A stretch of DNA of 64,000 nt from Desulfobacteraceae bacterium (GCA_016744295.1 JADGEQ010000006.1:106281-170280); one strand, 5' to 3'. Counted from the stretch's first letter, positions 26,191 to 35,599 are shown. Numbers and translations are program-made. The notes: generated from the letters alone by a model not told the origin.

Positions 26191-26761
26191 AAGACCCCCA
26201 TAATAAATATTTATTTTAAACCCATGACCTATAAAAACCAGACTGCCTCGCAACGATGAGACCACACGCGGTATTCAGTCCTTAGTCCTACAATTGAATC
26301 TCTTGTAATGGACAAGTCCTTTGGTCAATACGAATTTAAAAACAGAAAATTAAGATATTATATTTGTCTATCAGATTTTAAAACAATGTCAAGAAACAAA
26401 TGCTGAAATTTTTATCACCCTTTTTTGGGGGTATGAATTTGCAGAGAAACACCGATATCCAGGGGCGATCTGTTGCATCCGGAGATGCCCCTGGCCTAGG
26501 ACTGCAAATTTTGTAACTTGAACGAATTCGCTTGCCTTTTGGTCCATCTACCCTGTTGTATCAAAGGCCAAATAGGCCTGCTATTAAACCTTTAATGCGC
26601 CTTGTAGATGAACCATCAGCTTTTAAAAATTGGCCTGCGCTATTTATGTCCAACTTATTGGGTCTGCAGTCCTTACCGGTTATTTCGTACAGGGTTTTTC
26701 GCGGTTTTTATACTTGGGAAAAAGCATTTTTTAAAATCGCCATTTGCCCAAGTAAATAGAA
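26191..26761. other. long intergenic region
   Basis: No convincing protein gene is seen. A 75-codon plus-strand ORF (26532-26759) has no ribosome site or recognisable motif and is not accepted. The main content is a nested inverted-repeat structure at 26436-26510, listed separately. The part next to the TAXI gene is AT-rich and probably holds its promoter. Confidence 0.5.
26436..26510. ncRNA. candidate structured RNA element
   Basis: Nested pairings are visible. The outer arms AATTTGCAG (26436-26444) and CTGCAAATT (26502-26510) form 9 bp. The inner arms CCAGGGGC (26459-26466) and GCCCCTGG (26487-26494) form 8 bp, extended past a bulged G by ATCT/AGAT (26468-26471 with 26483-26486). The terminal loop has 11 nt and the internal loop is asymmetric. 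The structure is not followed by a T run on either strand, so it is not a simple terminator. It could be a leader of the minus-strand TAXI gene, whose start is about 245 bp away, or an independent small RNA. It does not match any riboswitch consensus I can recall. Confidence 0.4.
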
Positions 26762-27124
26762 TTAATAATAAACAGGGTCTTTGTATTCAACACCATATCC
26801 ATACTGCCGGCCAGGGTAGGATGTTCCCAGTTCATCTGACCACCGGACATATCCGGTATAGGTTTTATATTTTTCAGGCCCGCTTGACGTCTTGTAATAA
26901 TTTTTCATTTTGAGGTATACTTGCTGACCAATATTTATTTTTTCATCGGTTAGCAGATACCCTCCCCCCTCGCTGTAATTACACATATCTGCGTCATAAT
27001 ATGTTCCCAGATCATATTGAGCATCCTGATCATATTTTGTGTTTTGGGCATCATATCGATACAATTGGGCAGGGGTTTTGCAGTTGTGTCTTTCATAGCG
27101 TCTTTTCTCGGAATAATTTTCCAT
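26762..27124 (-). CDS. PilZ-domain protein
   Basis: A 120-residue protein with an N-terminal RxxxR motif in KRRYERH and the second c-di-GMP motif NYSEGG, followed by a beta-barrel pattern ending GYGVEY. Single-domain PilZ proteins act as cyclic-di-GMP receptors controlling motility or matrix. An unusual Tyr/Asp/Gln-rich insertion (YDAQNTKYDQDAQYDLGTYY) separates the two motifs. An AGGAGG ribosome site precedes the start. The gene stands alone on the minus strand. Confidence 0.75.
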   Translation of the reverse strand: MENYSEKRRYERHNCKTPAQLYRYDAQNTKYDQDAQYDLGTYYDADMCNYSEGGGYLLTDEKINIGQQVYLKMKNYYKTSSGPEKYKTYTGYVRWSDELGTSYPGRQYGYGVEYKDPVYY

Positions 27125-27442
27125 TCTTACCTCCTGAATTTAGGGTTTATAAGATTTTTGAAAAAAAGGAAAATCAAAGCAGGCATTGTAAATTTAGAAA
27201 AGGGAATTCAGATGAGCAGATTGGGTGTCAGTATAACAAGTGTATCTGGGAAATACAATGATTCTCAATTTTTTTACGGGGTGGTGGTGATTTCCTTTGT
27301 CAGGATTTGGGGTTATGCCGAGGCCTTGAAACTGAATCTTCTTACACAATACTTTAAAAAAATGCAGAAGTTAAAAAAAATACCGGTCAGCAATATGACC
27401 CCATGGAAAGGTCCAATTCACCAACCGGATTTTTCAGTGAAA
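27125..27442. other. intergenic region between PilZ and USP-receiver genes
   Basis: About 318 bp holding the promoter/leader of the PilZ gene at its left edge and the 3' end of the USP-receiver gene at its right edge. A plus-strand open frame crosses it but runs antisense into flanking genes and has no ribosome site. I see no strong hairpin or repeat. Confidence 0.4.
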
Positions 27443-28345
27443 TTATCCTCCGTACTTGTCATCAAAGCTGTTCCAGAAGGAGCGGTCCTTGTCCCGCCAG
27501 TTTTTGCCAAAGGATTTGTCAAAAAAGGGCTTAAGATTGGAAAACCAGGACCCGTAGCCCTGTTTGCCCTCTATTCTGGCCCGGATTACGTCTGCCGCAT
27601 GACCAGTGATATTTGCTAATTCATCCTTTGGAATATAGGAGTCTGCCCCTTTTTGGATGGATTCCTTGAGGTTTTCAGGGGTCAGGGCGTGGGCCGTGAG
27701 CATGAGTGCGGGAACATTTTTTTCCCGGGCAAGTTCCAGTATGTCATAGCCGCTAACCCCCATGATATCAAGAATGGCCAGGTCATACTTGTTGTTTTCG
27801 AGCAGTTTTCTCGCCATCTCAAAGGAGTTGGCTGTCTCAATGGTGCACATATCCAGGAGTTCTTCAATGGTTTCAAGAATATCGGGTTCATCATCCACTA
27901 CCAGAACTCTTCTGTCCTTCAAAAGGTCCTCAGATAAAATATCTTCAAGGTCAAACTTGACCGTAGTGACAGGACAGGGAGCCTTTAAAATCACATATCG
28001 TGCAGTGGAGCCGAGAATCGCTTTTTGGGCCCTTGATTTTTTTTTGATGCCAAGAAAAATATGATCAATATCATTTTCCCTGGCAAAGTTTGCCAGGTCT
28101 TCACCGGCGGAAAGTCCCCTGACACTTTGCTGGGCTTCGCACTTGATACCGGCGTTTTCCATGAGCTGTCTTGCGTAGTCCAGGTTTTCCTCAGCCTTGA
28201 TAATATCTGCCTGTTTTTCAGAACTGCCCCCCTCCATGGAGGTAACCACATAGACAAAAGCGCTGTGTATGCCAGCCATATCCCTTGCAAGGGATAATGC
28301 AACCCTGCCAACTTCTCCGCCATTATATCCAACCAGTATTTTCAT
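27443..28345 (-). CDS. universal stress protein fused to receiver domain
   Basis: A 300-residue two-domain protein. Residues 1-130 form a Usp fold (MKILVGYNGGEVGRVALSLA, ending LGSTARYVILKAPCPVTTV). Residues about 143-265 are a CheY-like receiver: VLVVDDEPDILETIEELL, acceptor Asp in LAILDIMGVSGYD, and conserved TAHALTP and YIPKDE. The last 35 residues (SNLKPFFDKSFGKNW, FWNSFDDK) form a tail shared with the receiver protein at 40604-41125. No output DNA-binding domain is present. The fusion would bring a phosphorelay signal to a nucleotide-binding Usp module, which is inference. The ribosome site AGGAG is clear. Confidence 0.82.
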   Translation of the reverse strand: MKILVGYNGGEVGRVALSLARDMAGIHSAFVYVVTSMEGGSSEKQADIIKAEENLDYARQLMENAGIKCEAQQSVRGLSAGEDLANFARENDIDHIFLGIKKKSRAQKAILGSTARYVILKAPCPVTTVKFDLEDILSEDLLKDRRVLVVDDEPDILETIEELLDMCTIETANSFEMARKLLENNKYDLAILDIMGVSGYDILELAREKNVPALMLTAHALTPENLKESIQKGADSYIPKDELANITGHAADVIRARIEGKQGYGSWFSNLKPFFDKSFGKNWRDKDRSFWNSFDDKYGG

Positions 28346-28388
28346 TTTGAGCTCCTAAAATTAGCCGTCTGCATCCAGCAGGTGGATA

Positions 28389-29195
28389 TCACATCCACCG
28401 TTTGCGTCTCTTGTAAGATTTAACATCCTTAAAGGATTTTCGTCCTCCGCCCTTGGTGATACCCATGTAAAATTCTTTGACATCCGGGTTGTTCTGTAGT
28501 TCATCCGAGGGGCCTTCAAGAACGATCTTACCAGACTCCATGATATATGCATAATCGGAAATGGCAAGGGCGACCTTGGCATTTTGTTCCACCACCAGGA
28601 TGGTGGTGTCAAGATCTTTGTTTATTTTTTTTATGTTTTCAAATATTTCTTTCACAAGAATGGGTGCAAGGCCAAGGGAAGGTTCATCCAGCATGAGCAT
28701 TTCAGGGGCAGCCATCAAGGCCCTTGCAATGGCAATCATCTGTTGTTCTCCTCCCGAGCTGTAGCCCGCCATCCTGTTGGTTACCTTGGAGAGTCGCGGG
28801 AAATGTTTGTACATAAGCTCGTTGTCTTCACGAATTTTTTTTGATTTGTCTTTCCGTGTAATGGACCCCACCAGAATATTTTCATTCACTGTCAGGTGTT
28901 TAAATATCCTTCTGCCTTCAGGTACCATGACGGCTCCCAGTTTCACGATATCTGTACCTGAAAGCTGAGTTGTATCCGTTTCATTAAATTTAATATACCC
29001 CTCCTTGATGGCACCGTTCTCCGGTTTTAAAAGCCCGCTGATGGCTCTTAAAGTAGTGGTTTTGCCCGCACCGTTTGTGCCAAGCAACGCGACAATCTTT
29101 CCTTTGGGAACGTTAAGACTAACACCACGAAGGACTTGAACAATGTCGTTATAGACAACTTCAATATTGTTGACTTCCAGTAGATTTTTTTCCAT
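28389..29195 (-). CDS. branched-chain amino acid-type ABC transporter ATPase (LivF-like)
   Basis: A 268-residue ABC ATPase of the LivF branch. Walker A GTNGAGKTT, signature SSGGEQQMI and Walker B LMLDEPSLGL are intact. The start at 29195 (MEKNLLEVNNIEVVY) is chosen because the longer frame to 29252 runs into the hairpin region. A basic C-terminal extension (KGGGRKSFKDVKSYKRRKRW) exceeds the usual 235-residue length. It pairs with the LivG-like ATPase at 34545 and with the LivH/LivM-like permeases to power import of the substrate bound by the 29331-30554 receptor. Last gene of the transporter cluster. Confidence 0.88.
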   Translation of the reverse strand: MEKNLLEVNNIEVVYNDIVQVLRGVSLNVPKGKIVALLGTNGAGKTTTLRAISGLLKPENGAIKEGYIKFNETDTTQLSGTDIVKLGAVMVPEGRRIFKHLTVNENILVGSITRKDKSKKIREDNELMYKHFPRLSKVTNRMAGYSSGGEQQMIAIARALMAAPEMLMLDEPSLGLAPILVKEIFENIKKINKDLDTTILVVEQNAKVALAISDYAYIMESGKIVLEGPSDELQNNPDVKEFYMGITKGGGRKSFKDVKSYKRRKRWM

Positions 29196-29235
29196 GTGTA
29201 TTGTCTTTATAATTTGGGCTTTAATTATGGGGTTA

Positions 29236-29282
29236 AACTTACCGGAAACCAATTTTAATTTAAAATTAATTTCCGGTAAGTT
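29236..29282 (-). promoter_or_regulatory. intercistronic hairpin between receptor and ATPase genes
   Basis: A perfect 13-bp inverted repeat, AACTTACCGGAAA (29236-29248) and TTTCCGGTAAGTT (29270-29282), has a 21-nt AT-rich loop. It lies downstream of the binding-protein stop and before the LivF-like start. Such structures after binding-protein genes often stabilise the upstream mRNA or partly terminate, giving more receptor than transporter. That role is inferred. Confidence 0.6.
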
Positions 29283-29330
29283 AAGGTTTAATTTGTTTTT
29301 TATTGATTTCTAGTGCTCGATAAAAAATGC

Positions 29331-30554
29331 TTACTTGATTTTTTTCATGTATTCAGATTCCATTGGTGCACCGACTTTTTTAAATACACCATTCTGGACA
29401 CTGTAGATCTGAAGCAGATCAACACCGGCACGATCTGTTTTAGAATAGGTCACCGGACCACTTGTTGAATAGGGCTGGTATGCATTGGCACCGTTCATTT
29501 TGTTGAGTGTTTTGTAAAGGTTGGCCTTGTTTATCTCAAGGCCGGCAGCTTTTGCCCGCTTGATGGTTTCTGTTACAACCTGGGCGACCATGATGCCGGC
29601 TGCATAGTTATGGGAATCAGCCGCTTTTTGATCACGGCCGAATAATTTTGCCAGGGCCAATTGTTTTGTGGTTCCTTCGCCGGGAACTGAAGTGATATTA
29701 AAGCCAGTTGTCCAGAAATAATTTTCAGCGGCATCTCCAGCCAGGGCAATAAGGTCATTGCCGCCGGTGTAATGAGCACCCATGAAGGTGAGTTTTCCTG
29801 CTTGTCCAAAGGAAGAAGCCGTAAGCCCGAGCCGCTGTGAATCTTTGATCATGGTTGCAACCGGGGACTGAACTGTCTGGCTGATCACATATTGAACATT
29901 TTTGCTCATAAGGCGTTTTAACATGGCGGTATTGTCAAGATCTTTACCATGCTCAACAACTTCAACAAGCTCTATGTTAAGCCCGGCTGCAACGGCTTTT
30001 TCCACATCTGAAACAGGACCCCGGCCAAAGGCCGAAGGGTGAACAAAAAGCGCCACTTTTGCTTTTCCGCCCTTATGATTTTTTGCAACATATTCAGCCA
30101 GAATTACAAGCTGGTCTGAATAGGATGCAATGGGAAGGAAAATATAATTTGAATCATCCAGATTGCCTGCATGGTAAGAGGCAGGCAGAACCGCAATCTC
30201 TTCCTCTTCAAAATCCCTTTTTAGTCCCAGGGTACTGCCCGTGGAATAGTTCAGGTACATGACAATGCCGTCGTCAAGATACTCTTCAAAATTTCTTTTG
30301 GTGACATCGGTTTTGTATTGATCATCTCTGATGGTGCAGTCTATCGTGTCTTCTCCAAGCATTTTGGTATCATTAACAAATTTAAAATAATCTTCAGTAC
30401 CTTTTGCATAAGGATTACCTGCATCAGATGTCGGGCCCGTGATTGCCAGGGACATGCCAAGCTTGTAAACTTTTCCTCCGGCATTTACCGATGCGGTAAA
30501 TGCAAACATAGCGACAAGAATCAGTAATGCTGTTAAAAATTTTTGGCTCTTCAT
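29331..30554 (-). CDS. ABC transporter substrate-binding protein (LivK-like)
   Basis: A 407-residue periplasmic binding protein with a signal peptide (MKSQKFLTALLILVAMFAFT, cleavage after VNA) and a type I periplasmic fold starting YKLGMSLAITGPTSDAG. Proteins of this family bind branched-chain amino acids, amides, or aliphatic and aromatic acids. The clustered acyl-CoA synthetase suggests that here the ligand is a carboxylic acid, which is inference. A GGAGGAG ribosome site precedes the ATG. A strong hairpin downstream may raise its expression relative to the rest of the operon. Confidence 0.88.
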   Translation of the reverse strand: MKSQKFLTALLILVAMFAFTASVNAGGKVYKLGMSLAITGPTSDAGNPYAKGTEDYFKFVNDTKMLGEDTIDCTIRDDQYKTDVTKRNFEEYLDDGIVMYLNYSTGSTLGLKRDFEEEEIAVLPASYHAGNLDDSNYIFLPIASYSDQLVILAEYVAKNHKGGKAKVALFVHPSAFGRGPVSDVEKAVAAGLNIELVEVVEHGKDLDNTAMLKRLMSKNVQYVISQTVQSPVATMIKDSQRLGLTASSFGQAGKLTFMGAHYTGGNDLIALAGDAAENYFWTTGFNITSVPGEGTTKQLALAKLFGRDQKAADSHNYAAGIMVAQVVTETIKRAKAAGLEINKANLYKTLNKMNGANAYQPYSTSGPVTYSKTDRAGVDLLQIYSVQNGVFKKVGAPMESEYMKKIK

Positions 30555-30613
30555 GTTTATTCTCCTCCTATTGGGTTAGTAACGACAACACTATATTAAA
30601 GGCCTGATGCACC

Positions 30614-31708
30614 TTAATACCGAAAAGGCCATAATTTGGTATATGATTTTATGATCCGCCACCAGTTTGCGATTCCTCTGGGTTCAAACATTAAAAAGAG
30701 GACAATCACCAGACCAAATGTAAACGGTTTCAGTGCCGTCGCAAGATTCATGCTTGCCGGCAGGTATTGTCCCGCGGTTTCAGCAAGGGTTTCCACCTGC
30801 AGGTCCAAAAATTTTATGGCAACCGGTCCCCAGAAAGATCCGTTCAAGGTTCCCAGTCCTCCGACAATGGCCATGGCAAGGTAGCCTACGGATTCATGGA
30901 GGGTAAAAGATTCAAACCCGACCCCCCGATAAACATAGGCATGCAGGGCACCTGCTACCCCTGCAAAAAAACCGGCCAGGGCAAAGGCATATACCTTTGT
31001 AAGTCCGGGGTTCATTCCCATGGCATCTGCAGCCCTATCATTGTCCCTGACAGCCATAAGACTTCTGCCGTATCGGGTTTTTAAAAGATTTCTAATCCCA
31101 AATCCCAGGAGAATGACAATGGTCAGGATAATGAAATACCAGAACAGGTAATGATCCTTTCTTCCTACTTTACCGGTAAACCAGAAAACCCTGCCAACAT
31201 AGATGGTTTGTCCCTGGTTGAAAAAGGTCATGAATTGAATCGTCCATTCAAAAATCATTTGAAATGAGAGGGTGGCGATGGCCAGATACAGGTGCTTCAA
31301 CCTCAATGCAGGCAGGCCGACAATTGCGCCGAAAGCCGCGCCCACAATACCACTGAAAACAATCAAAACGGGCCAGAAATGGGTAATGATCATATGAGAT
31401 TCACCAATTGTACGGCAAAAAGAGGCGATGGTATAGGCACCGATTCCAACAAAAGCCGCATGACCTATGGATATAAGGCCTGCAAAACCTGTCACAAGGT
31501 TCAGACCCATGACGGCAACAATGGCGATGAGAACATTGTCAACCACCAGCATATATTTATTGCTCAGTTCGAACACCAGGGGCCATCCAAACAGGAGGAC
31601 CAAGAAAAAAGTGAAAAATGTTTTATCCAGGCTTGTGAGGAATGTCCGTTGTTCCTGTTTATAAGTTGTAAAAAAATTTCCTGTTGCTAACCATGAATTT
31701 GCTGACAT
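30614..31708 (-). CDS. ABC transporter permease (LivM-like)
   Basis: A 364-residue inner-membrane permease with about ten hydrophobic helices and the family motifs GLNLVTGFAGLISIGHAAFVG and RDNDRAADAMGMNPGLTKVY. It forms the translocation pore with the LivH-like protein encoded just upstream; the two genes are only 3 bp apart. The N-terminal 40 residues are a cytoplasmic extension. Confidence 0.9.
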   Translation of the reverse strand: MSANSWLATGNFFTTYKQEQRTFLTSLDKTFFTFFLVLLFGWPLVFELSNKYMLVVDNVLIAIVAVMGLNLVTGFAGLISIGHAAFVGIGAYTIASFCRTIGESHMIITHFWPVLIVFSGIVGAAFGAIVGLPALRLKHLYLAIATLSFQMIFEWTIQFMTFFNQGQTIYVGRVFWFTGKVGRKDHYLFWYFIILTIVILLGFGIRNLLKTRYGRSLMAVRDNDRAADAMGMNPGLTKVYAFALAGFFAGVAGALHAYVYRGVGFESFTLHESVGYLAMAIVGGLGTLNGSFWGPVAIKFLDLQVETLAETAGQYLPASMNLATALKPFTFGLVIVLFLMFEPRGIANWWRIIKSYTKLWPFRY

Positions 31709-31711
31709 AGA

Positions 31712-32605
31712 TTACACCCGCTCAATTTCATGGATTCCAAATAATCCATGTGGTTTAAAAAAAAGAACAATGACAAGGATGATATAGGGCATGACTTCAC
31801 CTGTGCCGCTCAACCCCCAATTGCCGTCCAGGTATCCGCTGGAAAACTGCTGGATCAATCCAATGATGATGCCTGCCACAACAGCCCCTAGGATGGAATC
31901 AAGACCCCCCAGAATGATGACGGGGAATACGATAATGCCAAAGGCATGGAGGGTGTCAAAATTCAACCCGGTAATATTACCAATAATACACCCTGCTGCC
32001 GCCGCAGTTAAACCGGCAAGCGCCCAGGCAAGACCAAAAACCTTTGGTACGGATATACCCACCGACATGGAACCGAACTGATCATCGGACACGGCTCTCA
32101 TTGATATGCCAATGGTTGATTTTTTGAAAAACCAGGAGAGTCCGCCAATCAGGATGAAGGTGATGATAATTCCCACAAGCTGTGTCCAGGAGATGGAAAC
32201 ACCGCCAAGGGAAAGGGGTTGCTGGGGAAGAAAATTAGGAAACGAAAAATTTTCACTCCCAAAGGGAGTCAGATAAATTAACCCATCCAGAATTGATCCC
32301 AATCCGATGGTGACCATAATGACGGATATGATGGGTTCTCCGATGAGCCGTCGTAAAAAGATTCTTTCAACGCTCATGGCCAGAAAGAAGGTGATGATCA
32401 TGCTGGCGATAAAAGAAAAGAAAATCGGAACTCCCAGTGAAACCGTAAGATAGTAGGTGATAAACGCACCGGCAGCGATAATTTGTCCATGGGCAAAATT
32501 TGCCACACGGCTTGATTTATACACCAGCACCAACCCCAATGCGGCCAGGGCATAAATGGAGCCCACAACAATACCGCTGACGACAATTTGAAAAAAATAA
32601 CTCAT
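31712..32605 (-). CDS. ABC transporter permease (LivH-like)
   Basis: A 297-residue membrane protein with about eight hydrophobic segments. LivH-type landmarks are IYALAALGLVLVYKSSRVANFAHGQ and MRAVSDDQFGSMSVGI. It is the partner permease of the LivM-like protein. It lies directly downstream of the acyl-CoA synthetase gene (9 bp gap), in the same transcript, so transport and activation of the substrate are probably co-expressed. Confidence 0.9.
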   Translation of the reverse strand: MSYFFQIVVSGIVVGSIYALAALGLVLVYKSSRVANFAHGQIIAAGAFITYYLTVSLGVPIFFSFIASMIITFFLAMSVERIFLRRLIGEPIISVIMVTIGLGSILDGLIYLTPFGSENFSFPNFLPQQPLSLGGVSISWTQLVGIIITFILIGGLSWFFKKSTIGISMRAVSDDQFGSMSVGISVPKVFGLAWALAGLTAAAAGCIIGNITGLNFDTLHAFGIIVFPVIILGGLDSILGAVVAGIIIGLIQQFSSGYLDGNWGLSGTGEVMPYIILVIVLFFKPHGLFGIHEIERV

Positions 32606-32614
32606 CAGATTTCT

Positions 32615-34540
32615 TTAGACTCCTTTCACCGTGTAAAAAGCAATGTTTGTTTTGACAATATTTGACTGCCCGTCCTGATACTGGAAAGAGGCTTCAACCT
32701 CTTTTGTATCAATGGTTTCATCGTAAAGTGCATCATAGAGGTTCTGGTATCTTGCCTGTACAAATTTACGGCGAATTTTACCGGTTTTGGTCAATTCCCC
32801 GTCATCCACATCCAATAGTTTGTAGAGGAGGGCAAACCGTTTGATTTTGAAATGTTCTTTTTCAGCACGACTGTTCACATCCAGCACCTGCTCCATCATC
32901 AGTTTGGCCACTTCCGGCTTGCCGGCAAGATCCATATAGGTTGTGAAGGAAATCCCCTTATCCTCAGCCCATTTTCCCACAACAACGGGGTCTATGTTGA
33001 TCAGACAGGCCACAAAGTTTTCCTTGTTCCCATAGATCACCGCCTCTTTTATATAGGGAGAAAATTTGAGGGCATTTTCCAGGAACATGGGCGAAAACAT
33101 CTCCTCCTTGTTATTGTGCATCACATCTGACAGGCGGTCAATGACCACCAGATGTCCATGCTCATCAATAAATCCGGCATCCCCGGAATGCAGCCATCCA
33201 CCTTCCAGGGCTTCTGCGCTTTTTTCAGGCAGATCATAATACCCGGGGGAAACAGAGGCCGATTTTGACAGAATTTCCCCGTCATCGGCTATTTTGCACT
33301 CCGTACCGGGCAAAGGTTTGCCAACGGTTTCCGGGCGGACATCCCCGTCTCTGTGCATGTAGGCGATGCCGGTTATTTCGGTCTGTCCGTAAATTTGTTT
33401 TAGATTTACACCGATGGCCTGGTAAAAGGTAAAGAGTTCAGGCCCTAGCGCTGCCCCCCCTGTATAGGCCCGCCTAAGCCGCATGAGGCCGATTTGGTTG
33501 ATCAGGGGCCGGATGATCATCTGGGTGCCAAGCCAGGATTTCATTTTTAATCCCATGGGCATGGGTTTTCCTGTCATCTTGTAGCTGGCCGCTTTCAGAC
33601 CCACCTGGATAAAATAATTGTATAAAAGTTTGTTCAACCAATAGGACTGGTCAATTTTCAGCCAGATTTCGCTTCGGATTGTTTCATAAATCCTGGGGGC
33701 GCCAAACATGAAGTGGGGGCCGATTTCTTTCAGATCAGACATGGCTGTTTCAACGGACTCAGGAAAGTTGATGGTAATTCCCGTGGCCATGGCAATACCA
33801 AATGAGTTCATCTGTTCCCCAATCCAGGCAAAGGGCAGAAATGAGACATATTCATCCGTGGGTTCCAGGGGATCCACCTGGGTGATTTTAACCCCCATGT
33901 TGATATAATTTTTATGGGTCATGATGGTGCCCTTGGGCAATCCGGTGGTTCCCGAGGTCAGGCACAAATGGCAGGGGTCATCGGGTTTCCCTTGGTCCAC
34001 AAGACTTTCAAAAAGATCAGGAGAACTGGCATGTTCTTGCTCCCCTAGTTTGTAGAGATCCTGGATATCAATGAACCAGTCATCGGACATGTATTCTCTC
34101 ATACCCCTTGGATCTTCAAAAATAACTTTTTTAACATTGGGGATAAGATCTCTGACATCAAGAACCTTATCTACCTGTTCCTGGTTATCGCAAAAGACGG
34201 CAGACACTTTTAGGTATTGTAGAATTTGGGCAATTTCAGCGGGCATGCTGGTCTGGTAAATACCTGCTGAAATGGCACCAATGGCATGGGCACCAATGGC
34301 TGTAAACAAAAGTTCCGGGATATTGTCAGAGATGATGGCAATGGTATCCCCGCGGGTAAGACCGATTTGCTGAAGGCCCAGGGCTGTTTTTCTTACATGA
34401 TCATAGTAGTCTTCCCAGGTATAGGTATTCCAAATTCCAAAATCTTTTTCTCGTAAAGCCGGGCGTTTGGGAGAGCTTCCCACCCGCCAGCGCAACAATT
34501 GGGGGATGGAGTATTCAAGTAAGTGATCATTATTGCTCAT
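32615..34540 (-). CDS. long-chain-type acyl-CoA synthetase (AMP-forming)
   Basis: A 641-residue adenylate-forming ligase of the FAA1/COG1022 type. The ATP motif TSGTTGLPKGT, YGQTEITG, HSGDAGFIDEHGHLVVIDR and the C-terminal catalytic Lys in TKTGKIRRKF are all present, so it looks active. The start at 34540 (MSNNDHLLEYS) has GAGAGGA upstream and avoids overlap with the ABC ATPase gene. It sits between the LivG-like ATPase and LivH-like permease genes. This arrangement suggests that the imported acid is thioesterified on entry. The substrate is not determined; despite the family name it need not be long-chain. Confidence 0.88.
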   Translation of the reverse strand: MSNNDHLLEYSIPQLLRWRVGSSPKRPALREKDFGIWNTYTWEDYYDHVRKTALGLQQIGLTRGDTIAIISDNIPELLFTAIGAHAIGAISAGIYQTSMPAEIAQILQYLKVSAVFCDNQEQVDKVLDVRDLIPNVKKVIFEDPRGMREYMSDDWFIDIQDLYKLGEQEHASSPDLFESLVDQGKPDDPCHLCLTSGTTGLPKGTIMTHKNYINMGVKITQVDPLEPTDEYVSFLPFAWIGEQMNSFGIAMATGITINFPESVETAMSDLKEIGPHFMFGAPRIYETIRSEIWLKIDQSYWLNKLLYNYFIQVGLKAASYKMTGKPMPMGLKMKSWLGTQMIIRPLINQIGLMRLRRAYTGGAALGPELFTFYQAIGVNLKQIYGQTEITGIAYMHRDGDVRPETVGKPLPGTECKIADDGEILSKSASVSPGYYDLPEKSAEALEGGWLHSGDAGFIDEHGHLVVIDRLSDVMHNNKEEMFSPMFLENALKFSPYIKEAVIYGNKENFVACLINIDPVVVGKWAEDKGISFTTYMDLAGKPEVAKLMMEQVLDVNSRAEKEHFKIKRFALLYKLLDVDDGELTKTGKIRRKFVQARYQNLYDALYDETIDTKEVEASFQYQDGQSNIVKTNIAFYTVKGV

Positions 34541-34544
34541 AGAT

Positions 34545-35306
34545 TTAGTCCTCTCCAATATAGGCTTCAATAACTTTAGGATTCTGGGAAACTTCTTCCG
34601 GAGTTCCAGACCCTATCACCTCACCGAAATCAAGAACATAGATTCTGTCTGAAATGTCCATGACAACCCCGAGATCGTGCTCAACCAGGACCACGGTAAT
34701 TCCCCTCTCCTTTTGGATATCCATGACAAACCGGACAATGTCCTCTTTCTCTTCCTGGTTCATTCCGGCCATGGGTTCATCTAAGAGCAATATATCCGGT
34801 GCAAGGGTTAAAGCACGGGCGACTTCTACTTTTTTTTGAACCCCGTAACTTAGGTTGCCCACAAGGCTTTTTCGGTAGGGTTCCAGTTCCATAAAATCAA
34901 TGATACCTTCCACAAAGGCTCTGTTTTCAGCTTCCACTCGGGAGGCCTTTCCATGAAACCAGACAGCCTGGAGAAAACTGTATTTCAAATTCTGATGCCG
35001 GGCCAGGAGCAGATTGTCCAGAACCGAAAGACCTGAAAAAAGTTCAAGATTTTGAAATGCTCTGGAAATCCCCATGTTGGACACCTGGTGGGGAGAGGCA
35101 TGGGTAAGTTTTTTATCCTTGTAGAAAATATCTCCCTTTGTGGGATGGTAGAACCCGGAGATACAATTGAGCATGCTTGTTTTGCCGGCACCATTTGGGC
35201 CGATGATGGAGGTGATAAGACCCGGCTCAATTTTCATGTCCACATTGGACAATGCCTTGAGTCCGCCAAAAGAGAGTGTTACATCTGAAATATTTAAATG
35301 TGTCAT
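34545..35306 (-). CDS. branched-chain amino acid-type ABC transporter ATPase (LivG-like)
   Basis: A 253-residue ABC ATPase with Walker A GPNGAGKTS, signature LSYGVQKKVEVA and Walker B ILLLDEPMAGM. LivG features include RAFQNLELFSGLSVLDNLL. It couples ATP hydrolysis to the LivH/LivM-like permeases together with the LivF-like ATPase. The ribosome site is weak. About 290 bp separate it from the upstream AMP-ligase gene, so an additional internal promoter is possible; a TATAAT is visible on the minus strand near 35490, but without a convincing -35. Confidence 0.88.
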   Translation of the reverse strand: MTHLNISDVTLSFGGLKALSNVDMKIEPGLITSIIGPNGAGKTSMLNCISGFYHPTKGDIFYKDKKLTHASPHQVSNMGISRAFQNLELFSGLSVLDNLLLARHQNLKYSFLQAVWFHGKASRVEAENRAFVEGIIDFMELEPYRKSLVGNLSYGVQKKVEVARALTLAPDILLLDEPMAGMNQEEKEDIVRFVMDIQKERGITVVLVEHDLGVVMDISDRIYVLDFGEVIGSGTPEEVSQNPKVIEAYIGED

Positions 35307-35599
35307 ATAAAGTCCAAATTCTTTATGTCAGATTAACGAAAACGTTCCTGCCGAGTAGCGATATAAAAATCTTATACAAACGCGATAAAAAATAATTGAA
35401 CCAGATGCCACCTCCTATCATCGGTGAGTCGATCTTTTTTGAATGATCATTGCCAATATCCAATTGCCAATACCAGTTTTTATTGACAATTATAGGCCCG
35501 GACACTTGCACAATGTGGTATCCCCCATGGGTTACCCATAGTAAATCGCTTTTCAGGTGTCAAGCCAAAAACCGTTGGCCCCAAATAAAGAGAGCGGTT

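Noticed and set aside
26436..26510. GEMM or other known riboswitch
   Set aside because: The conserved loop sequences of the cyclic-di-GMP riboswitch are absent; only the pairing is supported.
26532..26759. 75-codon ORF in the intergenic region
   Set aside because: No ribosome site, no motif, and unlike neighbouring genes in composition. Not enough to call a gene.
27017..27619. 200-codon plus-strand ORF
   Set aside because: Runs antisense through the PilZ and USP-receiver genes, which are well supported.
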